Assembly: GCA_019614645.1 (NCBI GenBank)
Contig: JABWDB010000012.1
Span: forward strand, 4,030,001 to 4,094,000
Source of the DNA: Stratiolaelaps scimitus
Taxonomy: Eukaryota > Arthropoda > Arachnida > Mesostigmata > Laelapidae
Direction of reading: 5' to 3'
Length of the DNA stretch: 64,000 nt
Positions 14,101-27,497 of this stretch are shown one piece after another; within the stretch, counting starts at the first letter, position 1; every line of letters starts with the position of its first letter. Below the pieces are notes generated by a model, which searched no databases, was not told where the DNA came from, and saw only the letters and a list, made by a program, of their open reading frames with translations. A program made the position numbers and the translations under genes.

Positions 14101-16355
14101 TCCCATCCATCGTTGTCAGCATCGGTGGCATACACGATGTGACTGGACGATTTTAAAGAGCATCTTCTCTATACCCCCCACAACACTCGACGGCTTCCCT
14201 GAGCTAGCTACCTGGGTGTGCCACGCAGATCGGCACAGGGCGTTGAACACGGGGCGGACAGTGGACTCCAGAAGGGGCAGGACCCGAGGGATGTTGTTAT
14301 ATCCACTTGGGCCTTTGTCCTTCATCACTTTTGTCCGTCTGCCAAAAGTGGCCTGTGTCGTGTTCTGGCCCACGCTTGCTCCAACTGCCTAAAGCCATTC
14401 GAGCAGCAGCCATCAAGGTATCACTACAAAGGCGAACCGTCCCGTCCGAAATGAATTCTATGACATGTATCAGGTAGACTTAGGTTGTCTAGTTGGCCAC
14501 AGCGGCGTGTAACGGGTAACTTCAGCTCCGGTTGTTAAAACCACTCCGACGTGACGTTTGCTGTACATCGGCGATCCTGTCATGATCTGGCGGGCGGCGG
14601 CTGGCGTCGCTATTGCTCGCGCCTAAGATTCAAATGTTTGGACCCTGACAATAACTGCGCTCTCTGATCGCACGTCGATCGGCCGCGTCTGCCCATCAGC
14701 CGAGACGGCCCAATCCGAGCCCTGATCTTCAGCTGTTCGTCAGTTCCTCTACACTTCATGGTACACCGCGGTGCTATTCGATGGTAGCAGAGTCACTGAC
14801 AGGTTGAATCACCACCCATTGCCAGGCCTCCAGCCAGCTTTGCTTCCAGTCGAACGCCGTTGGGCGAACGCCGTTTAAAGCCTAAACGGAATGGCACATG
14901 TTGGCTTTCGTGTTTCTTTCGTCGATTCGAGCCACTCCTTCCTCTGCGGCTACTGCGTGTACTGTGTAGGTTTGATCATTGGACCACTTCGACGAGGAGA
15001 ACGAGCAGAACGCACACATCGTCCGGAGGTGAGAGCGACTTTCAACGAGCGCGACGATGCAACTGCGATTCGGACCGTGCAGTTCGGGAGTATCGTTGTG
15101 CAGCTCAGCAGCAGTCAACGATTGAACATGAACGCGGTGTTGTGAGGCATGTGATTCTTCATGGCGCGACGTATGCGCGCTGCTAGCTGTATTGCGTGTG
15201 GTGTACTCGTCTCTTAGCGGAGGGCAATCGGGCCAAAGCAATCCACCCTGGCTTCGGGCAGCTCCGGAGAACCTCTCCCTTCTCGGCGACTCGCGCAGAT
15301 CAATATGTGAACATAAGTGCAAGCAGATCCCACGCAGATCCTACGGGCAGAAGATGACTGCTGTAACGATCGTCGGTCTGCGGTGGTCGGCTGTCAGCGG
15401 TGAGCAGAGGGAATTTCTAGTTTAGTGAGAGAGCCAGAGAGAGAGAGAGAGGGAGAGAGAGAGTAGTCTATGAGCGACGAAGCGCGCTAGGGCGAAAGAG
15501 GTGGCGAACTGAGTTAGACGTCGTCAGAGAGTATCTGCAGAAGAAGATGAGAAGGAAGAGGTCGACAGGCGCGAACCAACAAACGAAGGCGATAGTGAGG
15601 GAGCGACGAAGCTCCGAAGTGACGGACTCACAATCGACCGAGTGACTGACTGTGAGTGAAGTGAATGACGACCCCCGTTAAAGAAGAAGAAGAAGAAGAT
15701 GAACAAGAAGCTGAAGAAGAACAAGAAGGCCAGCAAGCAGCCAACGAAATAAGCGCGTCGCTGGACAGCGACTCAGTACGACAACTGATGGATACTCTGG
15801 ACGGGAATTTCGCTGGGGGGAGTGGGGTGTGTGCGCGATGAAAGACTGCAGCGCACTGAATGAGTGACACGACTCCTTTTTTTTTCATCATCATCAACAG
15901 CAGCAGCAGCAGCAGTAGTACGGACAACGACGACAGAAGCAGTGGAGTATCGGCAGCGGTCACAACGTCACCGGGACGATGGGGGTCGATGACGAACGAT
16001 GAACAAGTCGACGGGCAGGACGGTAAAGATCGAAGACAAGAAGAACGCTCTGTAGCGCGGGAAGAGATATATTTCGAGGCAGAGATAGGGGGCAGGAGGT
16101 GGCGGCGGCGGCGGGAAAGTTCGAAATAGACACGACGTTTGCGGAGGGATCTGCCAGTGACAGAGTGACTGAATGGTGATAGCTGTCGTGGCAGCTCGAA
16201 GTTCGAGTTGGTCTAATCGACCACCTAAAGGGTCAAATAACAATACCTCAAGAGTATTAAAAGTGAATCGTCATAATCGAGCCTACTACTCGAACTATGC
16301 AGTTAATGTAATTCGTCTTCTGCTTGTTCTGAGAGATTCACCCCGACCTACTACT
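9641..16355. other. Gene-free region
   Basis: Mixed noncoding sequence. The longest frame (10213-10722, minus, 169 codons) begins with a hydrophobic run but is then low in complexity and I cannot support it. 14104-14454 is open in three frames at once, pointing to chance. 14880-16200 is a GC-richer GA/CAG block with TGACTGAC motifs near 15640. Confidence 0.6.
11081..11110. repeat. (TA)n microsatellite
   Basis: Fifteen uninterrupted TA units in a gene-free stretch. Confidence 0.95.
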
Positions 16356-16433
16356 GGGTCCCGTCTTACGAAGCAATGCTAAAAGCGGTGGTACCGTGGA
16401 CGTTAAATGTTGGCTCCAGGTCAGCCCGAAAGT
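16356..16433 (+). mobile_element. SINE 3' fragment
   Basis: GGGTCCCGTCTTACGAAGCA, GGTACCGTGGACGTTAAATG and GGTCAGCCCGAAAGTC match the tail of the family seen at 45.4, 54.8 and 63.5 kb. No head is visible upstream. Confidence 0.7.
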
Positions 16434-18049
16434 CTAGACCTTCGTGGATGGCAAAGGCTTCCAGCCCCCAGAGCCTTCACGATCTGGCTCAGATATTTAT
16501 TAGGGACAGCGCGAGATTGGCTCCTCACCGGGCTGCTCACAATGTTCGACAATTGTTCACAGATACATAGATCGTGTATTGATTGCGCATGCATCTGCTG
16601 TCAGTAGCACCCATAGTATACATCGACCAAAGAGGACTGCACAAGTAGGTAGATAGATAGGTGTCCAGTATGGTAATATAGCGGTTCACCCCCCTCGGAG
16701 AGCGGGACGGTCCACGCAAACTGGAGCTACCCTCATACATAGCCACAGAAACGTGTCATCCTGCAAGACAAGCCACTGTATATCTGACACACTGACTTGA
16801 TTTCCTCGTGACAGTGATCCAATGAGAAGAAGCATTTTGAATGACGTCCTTGACGTCTGTTCGACCGCACCGATCAGCCAGCGGCTGTCGTATGATGACA
16901 CTTCAGCTGCCAGAAGCTGCTCCCTAGCCAACAACCGCCGCCGACGTAAGGGCCACGACACAAACGGCGGCCTCTCCGCTCTCTGACTGACTGATCTTCA
17001 CTGGCTGATATAACACAGACGCGACAACATGCGTCGCTTGCGTGCGAGCTTTTCAGACTGCGATCAACTTGACGGACGCCTCAAATACGCCCACCCGTCA
17101 GTGGCGATCTCCCTGTCCGTGATGGCGGTAGTTTTCCGCTGAACGAACGAATCGTTCAGGTACCCCCACGACAGACCCCTCCCGCTGTTCTCGAGCTTGG
17201 CCACGATACCAGTTTTATATATATGTATATCTCGTGCACCTCGGGCTTCAAGGATTTCATCATCGGTATCGATTTATCTATCTCTAATAGCTTAGACACG
17301 GCATTGTGCACCGGCGTAGTGTACATACACTCGCCAACAAAGATGGCCCTCATCCGGTTGGTTGCTGGCGGTAGCACTCGTTCACTCGAGGGTCGGTCGC
17401 GATGCGGGCTCTGCCTCCTGATCCCACCCCATCTGTCTTTCTACAGTACATGTAATATGTATTTGTACAACGTTACGGTGTGAAAATGGCGTAGTGGGCT
17501 ATTCTTCTCTGGCGCGAACTTCGTGTCCGATGTGGCCACGGCTCGCGGAGGTGCTAAGACGTGAGTTGATGCTAAATGTTGACTTTGAGAGAAGGGAAAG
17601 GGAGTCGATTGATTGTACGGATTGACGTCTTCTTTATCTTCTCTATCGATCAACGGCTGCCTGCCGATTCACAGCTCAAACTCATGAGCACTTAGTATTT
17701 TGCAAGCGTTGTTGGCTTCGATATGTCTCTTGTCTTGGCATCTTCAACGTGAGCTTGACACGGAACAGAATGATTTTGCTATTTCAACTTTTGGCTGTCC
17801 AATCGATCTTGGATCTTAACGAAAACATTCGTAGAGTACCTATTTATACGTGAGAACTATAATGGACTGACACGTTGACTCGATCCAGCTGCAAGCACAA
17901 GCAATAAAAGTTTTATTGGAATGCAAAAGATTTCACTTTTATTGCATCTGATTTAAGGGGCGCAAGTGAGAAAGGTCGTAGTCCATCGGTGCGGTGTAAA
18001 AAAAAAATACGAAGACTGTTGAAGAACCTCCCTAACGAGCTTGTGGAGG

Positions 18050-18180
18050 GCGCTTTTAAACCACGGAAAACGTCTTGAAATGCAAATGTGCAACGATGGG
18101 AGATCGAACCCGTTCACCTACCCGTGTCTCTCTCCTCCGATTGCAAGACGCTCACGAATGCACCCACCGCGCCACTATGC
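18050..18180 (-). mobile_element. tRNA-derived SINE head, minus strand
   Basis: On the minus strand it has a GTGGCGCGGTGGGTGCATTC head, B box GGGTTCGATC, and GCACATTTGCATTTC linker; about 100 bases align by eye with the copy at 22.3 kb. The tail is missing. It generates chance ORFs that should not be taken as genes. Confidence 0.75.
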
Positions 18181-19726
18181 TCAACATCGACTATCTCTTC
18201 TACTCCGGCGGTACGTTCGCCTGCCTAAACCCATCCTGCCCTTTAACGACGAGGCCTATCTTCGACCTCGGCGGATGTATACATGCATATATCATTTAAT
18301 TTCTCTACGTCCCTATGACTTGAGCGAGAAACAAGGCCGCCCCAAGTGTGCTGTTGTTTCAACCAAGATAACGGTGACGATATAACGCCCCTGGCAGCCT
18401 CCCGTCATTTGAGATACGTTGAAGACGTCACCTCCGCGACACATAAGAGATGTCGACGAGATCATATCAACGAACGAATGCGCTTCCTTGTTCCTTCAGC
18501 CCTCTACGGCGCCAGTCGCAAGTGTCTCTGTCTCTAGATACAACATAACACAATACTGCCTTTGGTGGCGGGCGGACGGACTCGCACAAGACGCAGCCTC
18601 GTGGAGGGACTTATCTATCCGCTATCAGAGTGAGGTGGCAATCTGGCCGCGTACGGTATCTTCCATGTCATCTGGCGTATCTGCCTATCAGGTATTATAC
18701 TTCCTCTGCTTCGAAAAACAACATGGCAGGTGCACTTCCGTAGGACACCGCTAGGGGTAGACCAGAGTCAAGGTGGATTATGGCGTATGTGTTGTTCCCG
18801 GCAGACGCATATATCGATTCTACAGGCATTCGGCGTTATGAAGCGTCGGAAATTCGCAAAAACAGTGAGCGAGAGCCTGACGTTGAACAAGTTGCCGGGT
18901 ATGGTCGTTGTTGTTGTTATCATTGTCGGCGGACATGCGTCCGTACGCTCGTGTTGACGAGATGTAGGAGTTTGCCTGTCTTGTCCATCACTTGTCGTCG
19001 TTCTTCTCTTTGAAGACGATGAAAGTGCTGATAAGTCTTGAAAAGGTCGGCGGATCTTCTTCAACAGCAATTCCGAGTTGTGCTCGACTCGCTGTTGTTG
19101 CCGCAGCCGGAGGCACTCAACATGCTGCGCACGCGCGCGCTCGTATCAGAGAACGGCGACAGCCTGCGGAACGCAGTGCAACCAGCGTGGTAGCTAGGAG
19201 CCGACGCCGCCCAGTTGGGAGCAGTTGGGATGGAGCACGCATCTGCTGAAGTGACTCTAATTTCCTGTTTCTTGTGCGATCTCTCTCTGTCTCTCTCACT
19301 CTCTATCTGTCTATGTGGCTCTTCGCGTCACATATATATATATATATATATACATCTTTGTGGGCGCATTTGTTGGTAAAATCAGCGCACTTGTTGCAGC
19401 GCTTGCCTCTGCCGTTGGCCTATTTTGAGACTGCGGTAGGTTCGCTCAAATGCCAAATATCCCATCCCACTGTATAATTACGCTATTCGAAATCAGTGGG
19501 TGAATACGTCAATTAATGAATTAGAGCAGATATGTGAACATTGTTCACCTCTAATGGAATATAGATCGTCTCGCTTGGTTTGGAAAAAAAACGTTCAGTG
19601 TTTCATATGAATATCAGCGAATTTCGTGCCCTAATCTATATGTGCACACATATATGGCTGCTACAAATTCTTGTTGCAGAGAATCCCTATAGTGTTCGAC
19701 ATTGCCTGCATCACCTGTCTGGGTGT

Positions 19727-19756
19727 GGACATGTCCACACATATGCGGACATGTCC
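19727..19756. promoter_or_regulatory. Pair of p53-type half-sites
   Basis: GGACATGTCC occurs at 19727-19736 and 19747-19756, separated by 10 bases. Each fits RRRCWWGYYY perfectly, and the spacer is within the 0-13 base range of p53-family response elements. The first copy is the centre of an 18-base perfect palindrome (GTGTGGACATGTCCACAC). No nearby gene is known, so function is unproved. Confidence 0.35.
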
Positions 19757-21400
19757 ATGGGTGATATGTACATGGTATCTTGCTGTCGTAACGCTCCGGA
19801 AATAGCAGGCACCCCTAAAGGCAAACCCTGAGGCCGCTGGACCAAGCTGCGTGACATGACACATATATGAAAATAGATGACATTGAAACGAATTGTTTTA
19901 CCTTCCACCACCTTCATACTCCGGATATTTAGCCCCATTATCTGAAATCAATTAATGCCTCAACGTGCTTCGTCAGTTTCGTTTCGATTTAGTTTTGTCG
20001 CACATCGAATCTAGTCCTTGCTCCAACAACAACAACAACAACGAGAGCAATCAGCAGCGAAGCACATATACACGCGCTGCTCATAGCGTATCCGTATCAT
20101 TCGCCAGTGTTCATTCTGTGACCCCCATCATTGCGAACATCGATCACCACCCCACTGGCAGGACGGTTGTCGACGTCGACGAATGCATCGATCAATTGTC
20201 GTATCGTTTCGACCGTCATTTTCTCATCGTGCTATTTCATTAATGCAACCATTAATTAATTCATTCATTCATCTATTCATCAATTTATTCATCAATACTA
20301 AATGATCCTCCCGCTAATCATATCCTATAGCAATACACTCGGCTGTCGCCTCTGACTCGCCGCGTCCAGATCGAATCACTCAGACTCAGGACGGCTCAGA
20401 GAGGCACAGTCGACGCTATACTAGCACACATACCCTCGGACGAAAACAGGCTTCCTCTCTCGCGTAATGCCAAGAGGCTAATGCCATCTCATCGTTCGTT
20501 CTCCTTTGCGAAAGGAGGACCTGTCCTACGAAGGGACCACATTGCAACACTCATGTACACATTCGCAAGGACACTTCTCTCTCTCTCTCTCTCTCGTTCG
20601 CTTTTAGACATACACACGCGCCTCTCTATCTCGCTCTCGTCCATTCAACTACGGTTGGCACCTTCACTTGGCAATCCGTTGCCAGTGTTAGATCGGCACG
20701 GCGCATCGTGCACGATGACGGAGACAGCAGCGCCGCCCGTAAAGCTAAGCCGGCCGTTGCAAAGAAACACAAGAGCGAGTGGGTGAGCGAATGTGAAGAG
20801 TGTTACGTACGTCGAATGAGCACCCGGATCATCCGCGACGAGGCATAGATCTCCGTTAGCATCACCATTAGACCAGGAGACAGGCAGGCAGAAGAAGAAG
20901 ACTCCGAGGATGGGAGGACGCTTCAACAGAGGAGGCGGCGGCGGCGCAGCTGAGTCTGTCGAGCAGAGGCAGCAACAGTAATAGCTGTCCATTCATCCAT
21001 CCATGCGCACAACGGCCCTAAGTTGCCTAAGACGGCTGGAGCGACGGCGGCGGCGGCGCCGAAAGGGTAATTTGTCATTTGTGTCGGGCGAGGGGGTCCA
21101 GACTCAATGGCAATGGGTACAAAATCACTGGCTACTTGGTATCTGCTACTTGACAGAAGTTGCTGCGTCTGCTAGGCAGCCCACTGGAGAATGGATTCGA
21201 AGCTGCTAGTGAAGTCTATCTGTCTCTCTCTCTCTCTTTCTTTCTCTCTCGATTTCTCGGCCATCCCAAAAGGACGATACAGCCAGAAAAAGTCACCGTC
21301 AAGCTGTTGGAATTCGCGTCGCAAGTCATTGATCGCTAGGAAACCTGGAGAGACCATTTCGCCAGATCAATGCTACGCGACATATCATAAAACGAACGAA

Positions 21401-21401
<1 letters not shown>

Positions 21402-21435
<34 letters not shown>
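21402..21435. repeat. Compound (AC)n(AT)n microsatellite
   Basis: An AC run passes directly into an AT run. Confidence 0.9.
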
Positions 21436-22280
21436 GGTGAGTGAGGTCGAAATAGCCATGTGGAGCAATACGCCACCCATCTAGCCATCACCATCTCTCT
21501 CTTTCTCTCTCTATATTTTCGATGTGTGTTTGCTGGGTGATCGATGACCGGTCAGTTGGTCGTTGGGGATTCTTATTCCTCATCAGCATCATTGCTTCGC
21601 CAAGCTGGCGATTCTTGCAACCACAGGAATCTTCAAGGCGTCCCTTCTAGCAGCGATCGATCCATCGATCGATCGAGGGTATCCTTTGGCAATCTTCTCG
21701 AGGTGCTGCTGTATCTTCGTAGTATAGTACACGCATGCGATACCGGAATATGGGCGTTGGCTGGTGAGAGGCGGTCCTGCTTTTTTTTTCATTCGATTCT
21801 CCTATAATACATAGCCATTGCACAGGAGTGGGGTTTATGCCGAAGTTTCCCACATGAAGCAGGGTCGGCAGAAGAGCGAAAGGCTCAACGAGAAGAAGTA
21901 AATAACTGAATGTCAAGGGACATTGATTAATGATGGCACAGACAAATAACTCGACGACGAAAGCTGAGACAGACAAATGAACGAGGGAGAGGCTGCTGCT
22001 GCTGCTGCTGTCGCCAGTAACAGGAGCAGGCTTGATTCAGCTGAATGCAGCCGATTGTAATCACGGATGAATGACGCGAACATCAATTTCGGCGGCACGC
22101 GTTATAGCTGAGCAACGATATCTATCTGTTAAACAGTGAACGACAAAGGGTAGCAAAAACGATATTAATTATCAAACGGTGAGTACACGATAAGTGCACA
22201 AGTAAACGAACAGGCTGCATGATTCGAGAGCGGAAGAACATCTAAGAACATCTAAGAACAAAGTGAATATTTCGGGGAGA

Positions 22281-22385
22281 ACCCCTTTTTAAATGCAAAT
22301 GTACAACCGCGGGGATCGAACCCGTGCACCTAAGTGTCTCCTCCGATTCCGAGGCGCACACGAATGCACCAACCAGCACTACTTC
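22281..22385 (-). mobile_element. tRNA-derived SINE head, minus strand
   Basis: On the minus strand: A-box-like TAGTGCTGGTTGG, a spacer, B box GGGTTCGATCCCCGCGG, then ACATTTGCATTTAAAAAGGG. The tail is absent. The two RNA polymerase III promoter boxes are the best preserved of any copy in the window. Confidence 0.75.
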
Positions 22386-22563
22386 TCGAAGTAGTGTCGC
22401 GCGACGGCAGGCGCTGCATGCGAAGATAATCCACCTTGCTGTTGCCTTGCTGTTCTCTCATGTTGTTCCTTACGAACCGCATGAACCACCGCTACACGCC
22501 AGATAAACAATATAGCTCCGATACCTTCTCAATCGATATCACGCTGACCATACCACGTACATA

Positions 22564-22566
<3 letters not shown>

Positions 22567-22619
<53 letters not shown>
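22567..22619. repeat. (AT)n microsatellite
   Basis: About 26 uninterrupted AT units. Such a tract can extrude a cruciform and is probably length-variable. Confidence 0.95.
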
Positions 22620-22620
<1 letters not shown>

Positions 22621-22975
22621 CGTATTTTTGCCTATACGTCCCATCTGGCCCGGCAAACGTAGTCGATTGACAAGAGAGATGCCCACCGTTGAACGTCGTT
22701 CCCGCCTTGATTTCCTCGATATACCTCTGCTGTCTTGCCCGTTCCCCAGTCTCTTGTTACTTCCCCTGCGGAAAAAAATCAGTTGACATCATCTGAATAA
22801 TTCGCGACAGTGAGGCCCGTCAGTAGGCTTGAGCTGAGTCGTCGAATCATCCGCTGATTCTCTGTTTTGTTCACTTGACGCTGGCGGCGTGGTCATTCTT
22901 CGACGGCGCGTCCTCGCAGCGCGCCGGACGCTGACGAATGCTAATTCTTTCTATATATACATATATAGATATTTT

Positions 22976-22980
<5 letters not shown>

Positions 22981-23042
<62 letters not shown>
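22981..23042. repeat. (TA)n microsatellite
   Basis: About 31 uninterrupted TA units, the longest pure run in the first half, only 360 bases from another long AT array. Confidence 0.95.
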
Positions 23043-23046
<4 letters not shown>

Positions 23047-25125
23047 ATTGAATGATCTCTCTTTCCGTTGCCGCGTCTGGAAGTTCGCCAGACGTTGACT
23101 CATATTTCCGACTTAAGGCGCGCGTTCAGCTCAATTCCTATCGTGTCGATCTACCAGTCATCTTCATCCTCTTCAACCGTAACATGTAACGGTCTCTAAG
23201 TAGACAACGATACAGCCGCCAGCAGCTATTATAAACTGCGTCGTGATCGATAGCAACAACAACAAATTCCGGATTAGCTAAATTCCGGATTAAATTATTT
23301 CGTAATGAACCTATTGTTAAACAAACAGACCTATTGACGTCTGCCCAGCCTTCACTAATGAACTACAATACATACATATGCATACACACATACATTGTTT
23401 TGAAGATATCCAGCCTCGAACTGTGCAGAGGCACGCCTTCGTCAGCTGGCCAACGAATCCACTTGAGTCTGTACGTCTGTCGGCTCGGCTGCCCATCAGA
23501 GACTTGTCGAAAGCTCTCAAGTTCTTCATCATCGTGAGGTAGCGGCAGCAGCGGACGAAACGACTATTTCTGCTGCTGCTGCTGCTGGTGCTGCTGCTGG
23601 TGCTATTCAGTAGCGTCTGCATCGTCATCAACGGCAGTCGACGGGCGAACCGGAGGCATCAGTCTTCGGAGCATCATCACAATCGGAGCCGCTAACGCCC
23701 GTCTGTCATCGAAAACACCACCGATCCCCCGTAGGCGGTCGAGAGCGTACAGTGAGCTCGGCTGGGACCGGCTGGGCGCGAAGAACCGATGGATATTATA
23801 GATAGATCTGTCGGCTTTACGGGCTGAGCTATATGTATAGCCGGGGCTGGGCTCTGCCATGCTGTCATGTTGCCTGCAGGGTATAGTTGTTGTCATTGTC
23901 TACTTGTTCTGGTTGAGCCTCCGCTGCTGCTGCTGCTGGTTAACCGTGGCGGTGTTCGCGCGACGGCCGTCGGTGTGTGCCTATTCCCAAATAGAGCGCG
24001 AGAGAGAGTCGCTTGAGAGATTCCCCGAGGGTGTCTAGCTGACTAGCTAGATAGATTCATCTGTGTGTATGTGTGTTTGTATGAGAGTGAGTGAGTGCCT
24101 GCCTGCATCAGCGAGTTGAGATCTTTTTCGGAGATCTACATACTTCAATGTATGTTGGTCTATCTATATATATCTCTCTCTCTCTCTCCACCGGTCGCTG
24201 GGCCGATCGAGCCGTTCGTTGCTGCATCTGTCCGTGGGCTGACACTCGATCTGCGACAGTGATCCTGACAACAACATCCTTGACGTCGTCGAGTGACTGA
24301 ATTGAAGTGATCCTCGAGTGACAGCGAGTGGAGTCACTCACGTCAGCTTTTGCCTAGATATGGCTCAACATCGTTCTGCTGCTGCTGCTGCTTCGACCAA
24401 ATCCCCTTTGCTCCTCAATCTATAGCAATTTCGCGCAGCCGTCCATCGACGGCCACCATAACAACAGCATCGACAACAGCCACAACAATTGCCGATGGCG
24501 ATATACGGACGTCAACGATATCGGTCGACAACAGAACGAGTACGGAACGAGGCTAACTAATAATAATAAGAAGGGTGGAGATGAGTGGTCGCAACATAGG
24601 GGTCGAGATGCCAGAACACATGCGGAGGGCACATTGATACGCGTTTTAATACAGCGGTTGGTAGCTGAATTGAGGCTTGAATTGACTCGAGGAAATGAGG
24701 AAATCGCTTTGAGGTGGCTCCACCTACGAAGATCCCCTTTTTTTTTTTACCTCGAGGAGAGTCTGGGTAGGATTGACAGGATAGGATGTGATTTTGTCAT
24801 CATTCAATTGGATGCGATGTGTTGGACGAACCTATAAACGACAACGCGGTTGGGGAAAGTGTTAAATTTGATCTGGGGTTCGTTGCACGCGCATTGTAAA
24901 AACACAATCGAATCATTAATTGCTTTGCTTTTTTGTTTGGGGTTTAAAATTTGTCCTAGAAACACTTCAGCAATAATACATTATTTACAGGCATCGTTGA
25001 GTCAATTCAAAAGATCCTGCTTTTGAGATCCCCAATCTTCTGTCCGACTGCATGATGTGCTTGGATAGAGAATACTGTCAATTAATGAATTAATCATGGA
25101 ATCAATCACGAGCACAATGGGACCA

Positions 25126-25169
25126 ACATACATCACACGGGACAACGACATACATCACACGGGACAACG
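25126..25169. repeat. 22-bp perfect tandem duplication
   Basis: The unit from 25126 to 25147 (starts ACATACATCACACGGGACAA) is repeated exactly at 25148-25169. Confidence 0.9.
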
Positions 25170-27462
25170 ATTGACGATACCGAAGAGAAAATATACCAGC
25201 CATAAGTTACGGCATACATTCGCAAGAGGACACATGAGTACAACCTGCCTCCTGCACACATATACTCCGTGTTCATATGCCGCTCATGTATAATCATAAT
25301 AATACAATAGGTCGGGCGTAAGTAGTGCCAGCAAACCCCGTTACTGGTCGACGTCGAGCAATCACACTCCACCGAGCCGGGTTTTACCGACGATAGCCGA
25401 TCGACAGCCACAGCTTCGACACAGGCTTCCGTCACTGTCTGTGAGCTCGTGAAGATTAGAGGATTAAAGTCGAAACGCGTAGAAGTGCCTCCTCCTTCTG
25501 TATCCTGAGGTGTTCTTATTTGTTCGCTATTTGTGTATGCGTCTGTCCGCCTGCCAGAACGCCCACTCTCCTGTCCGCCGACGAAATCGCGATCAATTCC
25601 CTCATTCGCATTGTCACAACAGCCAGACGACCGATGACAGGCGCAAAGGGGGCGCTCGTGAAGACTTTCACACACCGGGCGAGAGATTGAGTTTGACGGC
25701 GATTGATGCCTTGGATGGTGGGGAAAAATCGAGCCGTGTCGCGCAGCCGATCGCGCAGTCGCTTTCATTTCCGAAAGCTCTGCTCAGCCGAGAGCCCAGC
25801 GAATGGCGAGAGCGCCCCGTAGAGAGGAGCAACTGCATGGTCGGTCCGCCGTGCTACGCTACCAGTGGAGCTGTTGCAGATTCGCCTGCTGATCGTCGCG
25901 TTTTGATGGGTAGGACAGTGATTTGAAGAGATCAGCGTACGCCATCGGCGTGATCGAAGGCGCCGGCGCAAAGAATCCATCCTATTGATCATCGATCAGC
26001 AGCAACATCGTAGCTGTCCGGTGCGTGAACCGCATGACGACTGCGCGAGTAGCCAGCCACGTGACGTACGATTGTGTCGGCCGGTGCCCGTTGTCAAAGT
26101 CCCGGGTAACTGCCAGCTCTGGCCTTCGAGACGGCGCTGAGCGAAAGCGAGGAGCTGTTGCGCTGATGACATACGAAATGTTCAGGACAGCAGCGGCAAG
26201 TGTTCTCGGTTGGACAGCTGAACATCTCAGACGAAGACGAACTGCAAACGCATGAGAGCTCTCTAGAAGAGAAACAGAGGGAGAAGATCGAAACGAACTT
26301 CAACGCCAATGCCCGATGAAGAAATTGAACGGGGTCCGAGGCCGCTGCCGCCGACTTCAGATCTGAGCTGACCTATGTGGTACGAGACAAGCACGCTAGA
26401 CTTGTTGGACAGTAAGTGAAGGTTGGAATGAGGGCGGGCTTATGAAATGGCGTGGAACTCGTCCTGGCAGGGGGACTCGAGAGACGGTTTTTTTTCGCCC
26501 GGTTTCCGTTCGGTTTGTCTTTGTCTAATTGCGGAAGATACCGTTACGATTTTGTGGCTATTCGAGACGATAGGAGGACAACTCTCACTATTGAATAACT
26601 ATTACCACTATTTCTTCCCTGCGAAAGTGGCAGTAATTCCTGGGAGCACTCCTCTCGCGATAGAATGATTATAATTGTCGCATATATATATATATATATA
26701 CATATATACGATTGGCGGTTTGCCGTGTGTGGCCGCGGCCATCCAGCGTCGACAAGATAATCGAACGGTCCATTGCATTCAATAGAAATATATCGGGAGA
26801 ATCCGCACGAGCAGGCGAGACCGAATTATTTTTTTTTGTCGAATTACACGCACTCGCTCGATGCATATACGAGATTCGAAATTTTACACGTGGTCTGCAT
26901 ATCCCCGACCTCTACCTTTATCCGGATTGGTCAAGCTAATTTCTACATAGTTCTAGTAGGAGCAGCTTCATCCATGCAGTTCGTCGCAGCCGTCCTTCAG
27001 GTGAATGCCAAAGATCATACGTGGCTCATTTGAACATTTAGATGTACGCAAAGGTTATTATTAGTGAGTTCGGCCGCATCATTCTATGACGACTTTAAAA
27101 TAGTGTCATCATTGTTCAGGATCCGACGATGAGATCAGTTTGATCAGCGTTTTCATTCGATCTGATTTAGAGCGACGACATTTCCATTTGCTTAAGAGGT
27201 AGACACATCGTCCACGCTTCAGACCGTTCAGCGAAGACGCCGTATCAATAAAACAACAGCGAACGACGCCGCCGCCGGTTCTCTCATCCGATATATACGA
27301 AGGTACTGATTTCTAAAATGACGACGTTAGTGACTGATAAGATAACGGCTAACTGATAAAATTCACTCACGGTACATTGAAGTAAGTGAGCGCGTTTTCC
27401 TATCCGCTAATAGCGGATTTCGTGACGGTCTTGCTGAATGTCCCCTGAGTGCTTCCACCGAT

Positions 27463-27497
<35 letters not shown>

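Larger units (their letters stand above)
16434..22280. other. Gene-free region around one SINE head and the p53-type site pair
   Basis: Apart from the SINE at 18.1 kb, the half-site pair at 19.7 kb, (AT)n at 19.33 kb, (TC)n near 20580-20600 and 21220-21250, and an (AACAAC)n tract near 20025, nothing supports a gene. Confidence 0.6.

Noticed and set aside
14104..14454. Possible reverse-transcriptase or transposase relic
   Set aside because: Three overlapping frames are open and none shows a catalytic motif such as YxDD or a DDE pattern.
18041..18385. 114-codon plus ORF
   Set aside because: It runs over a SINE head in antisense; the reading frame is accidental.
22889..23098. ORFs coding for long Ile-Tyr repeats
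   Set aside because: Pure translations of (AT)n microsatellites.
25133..25768. Longest minus ORF in the left half (211 codons)
   Set aside because: No domain, signal or membrane pattern, no splice boundaries, and composition shifts along its length; at this GC content frames of this size arise by chance in 64 kb.
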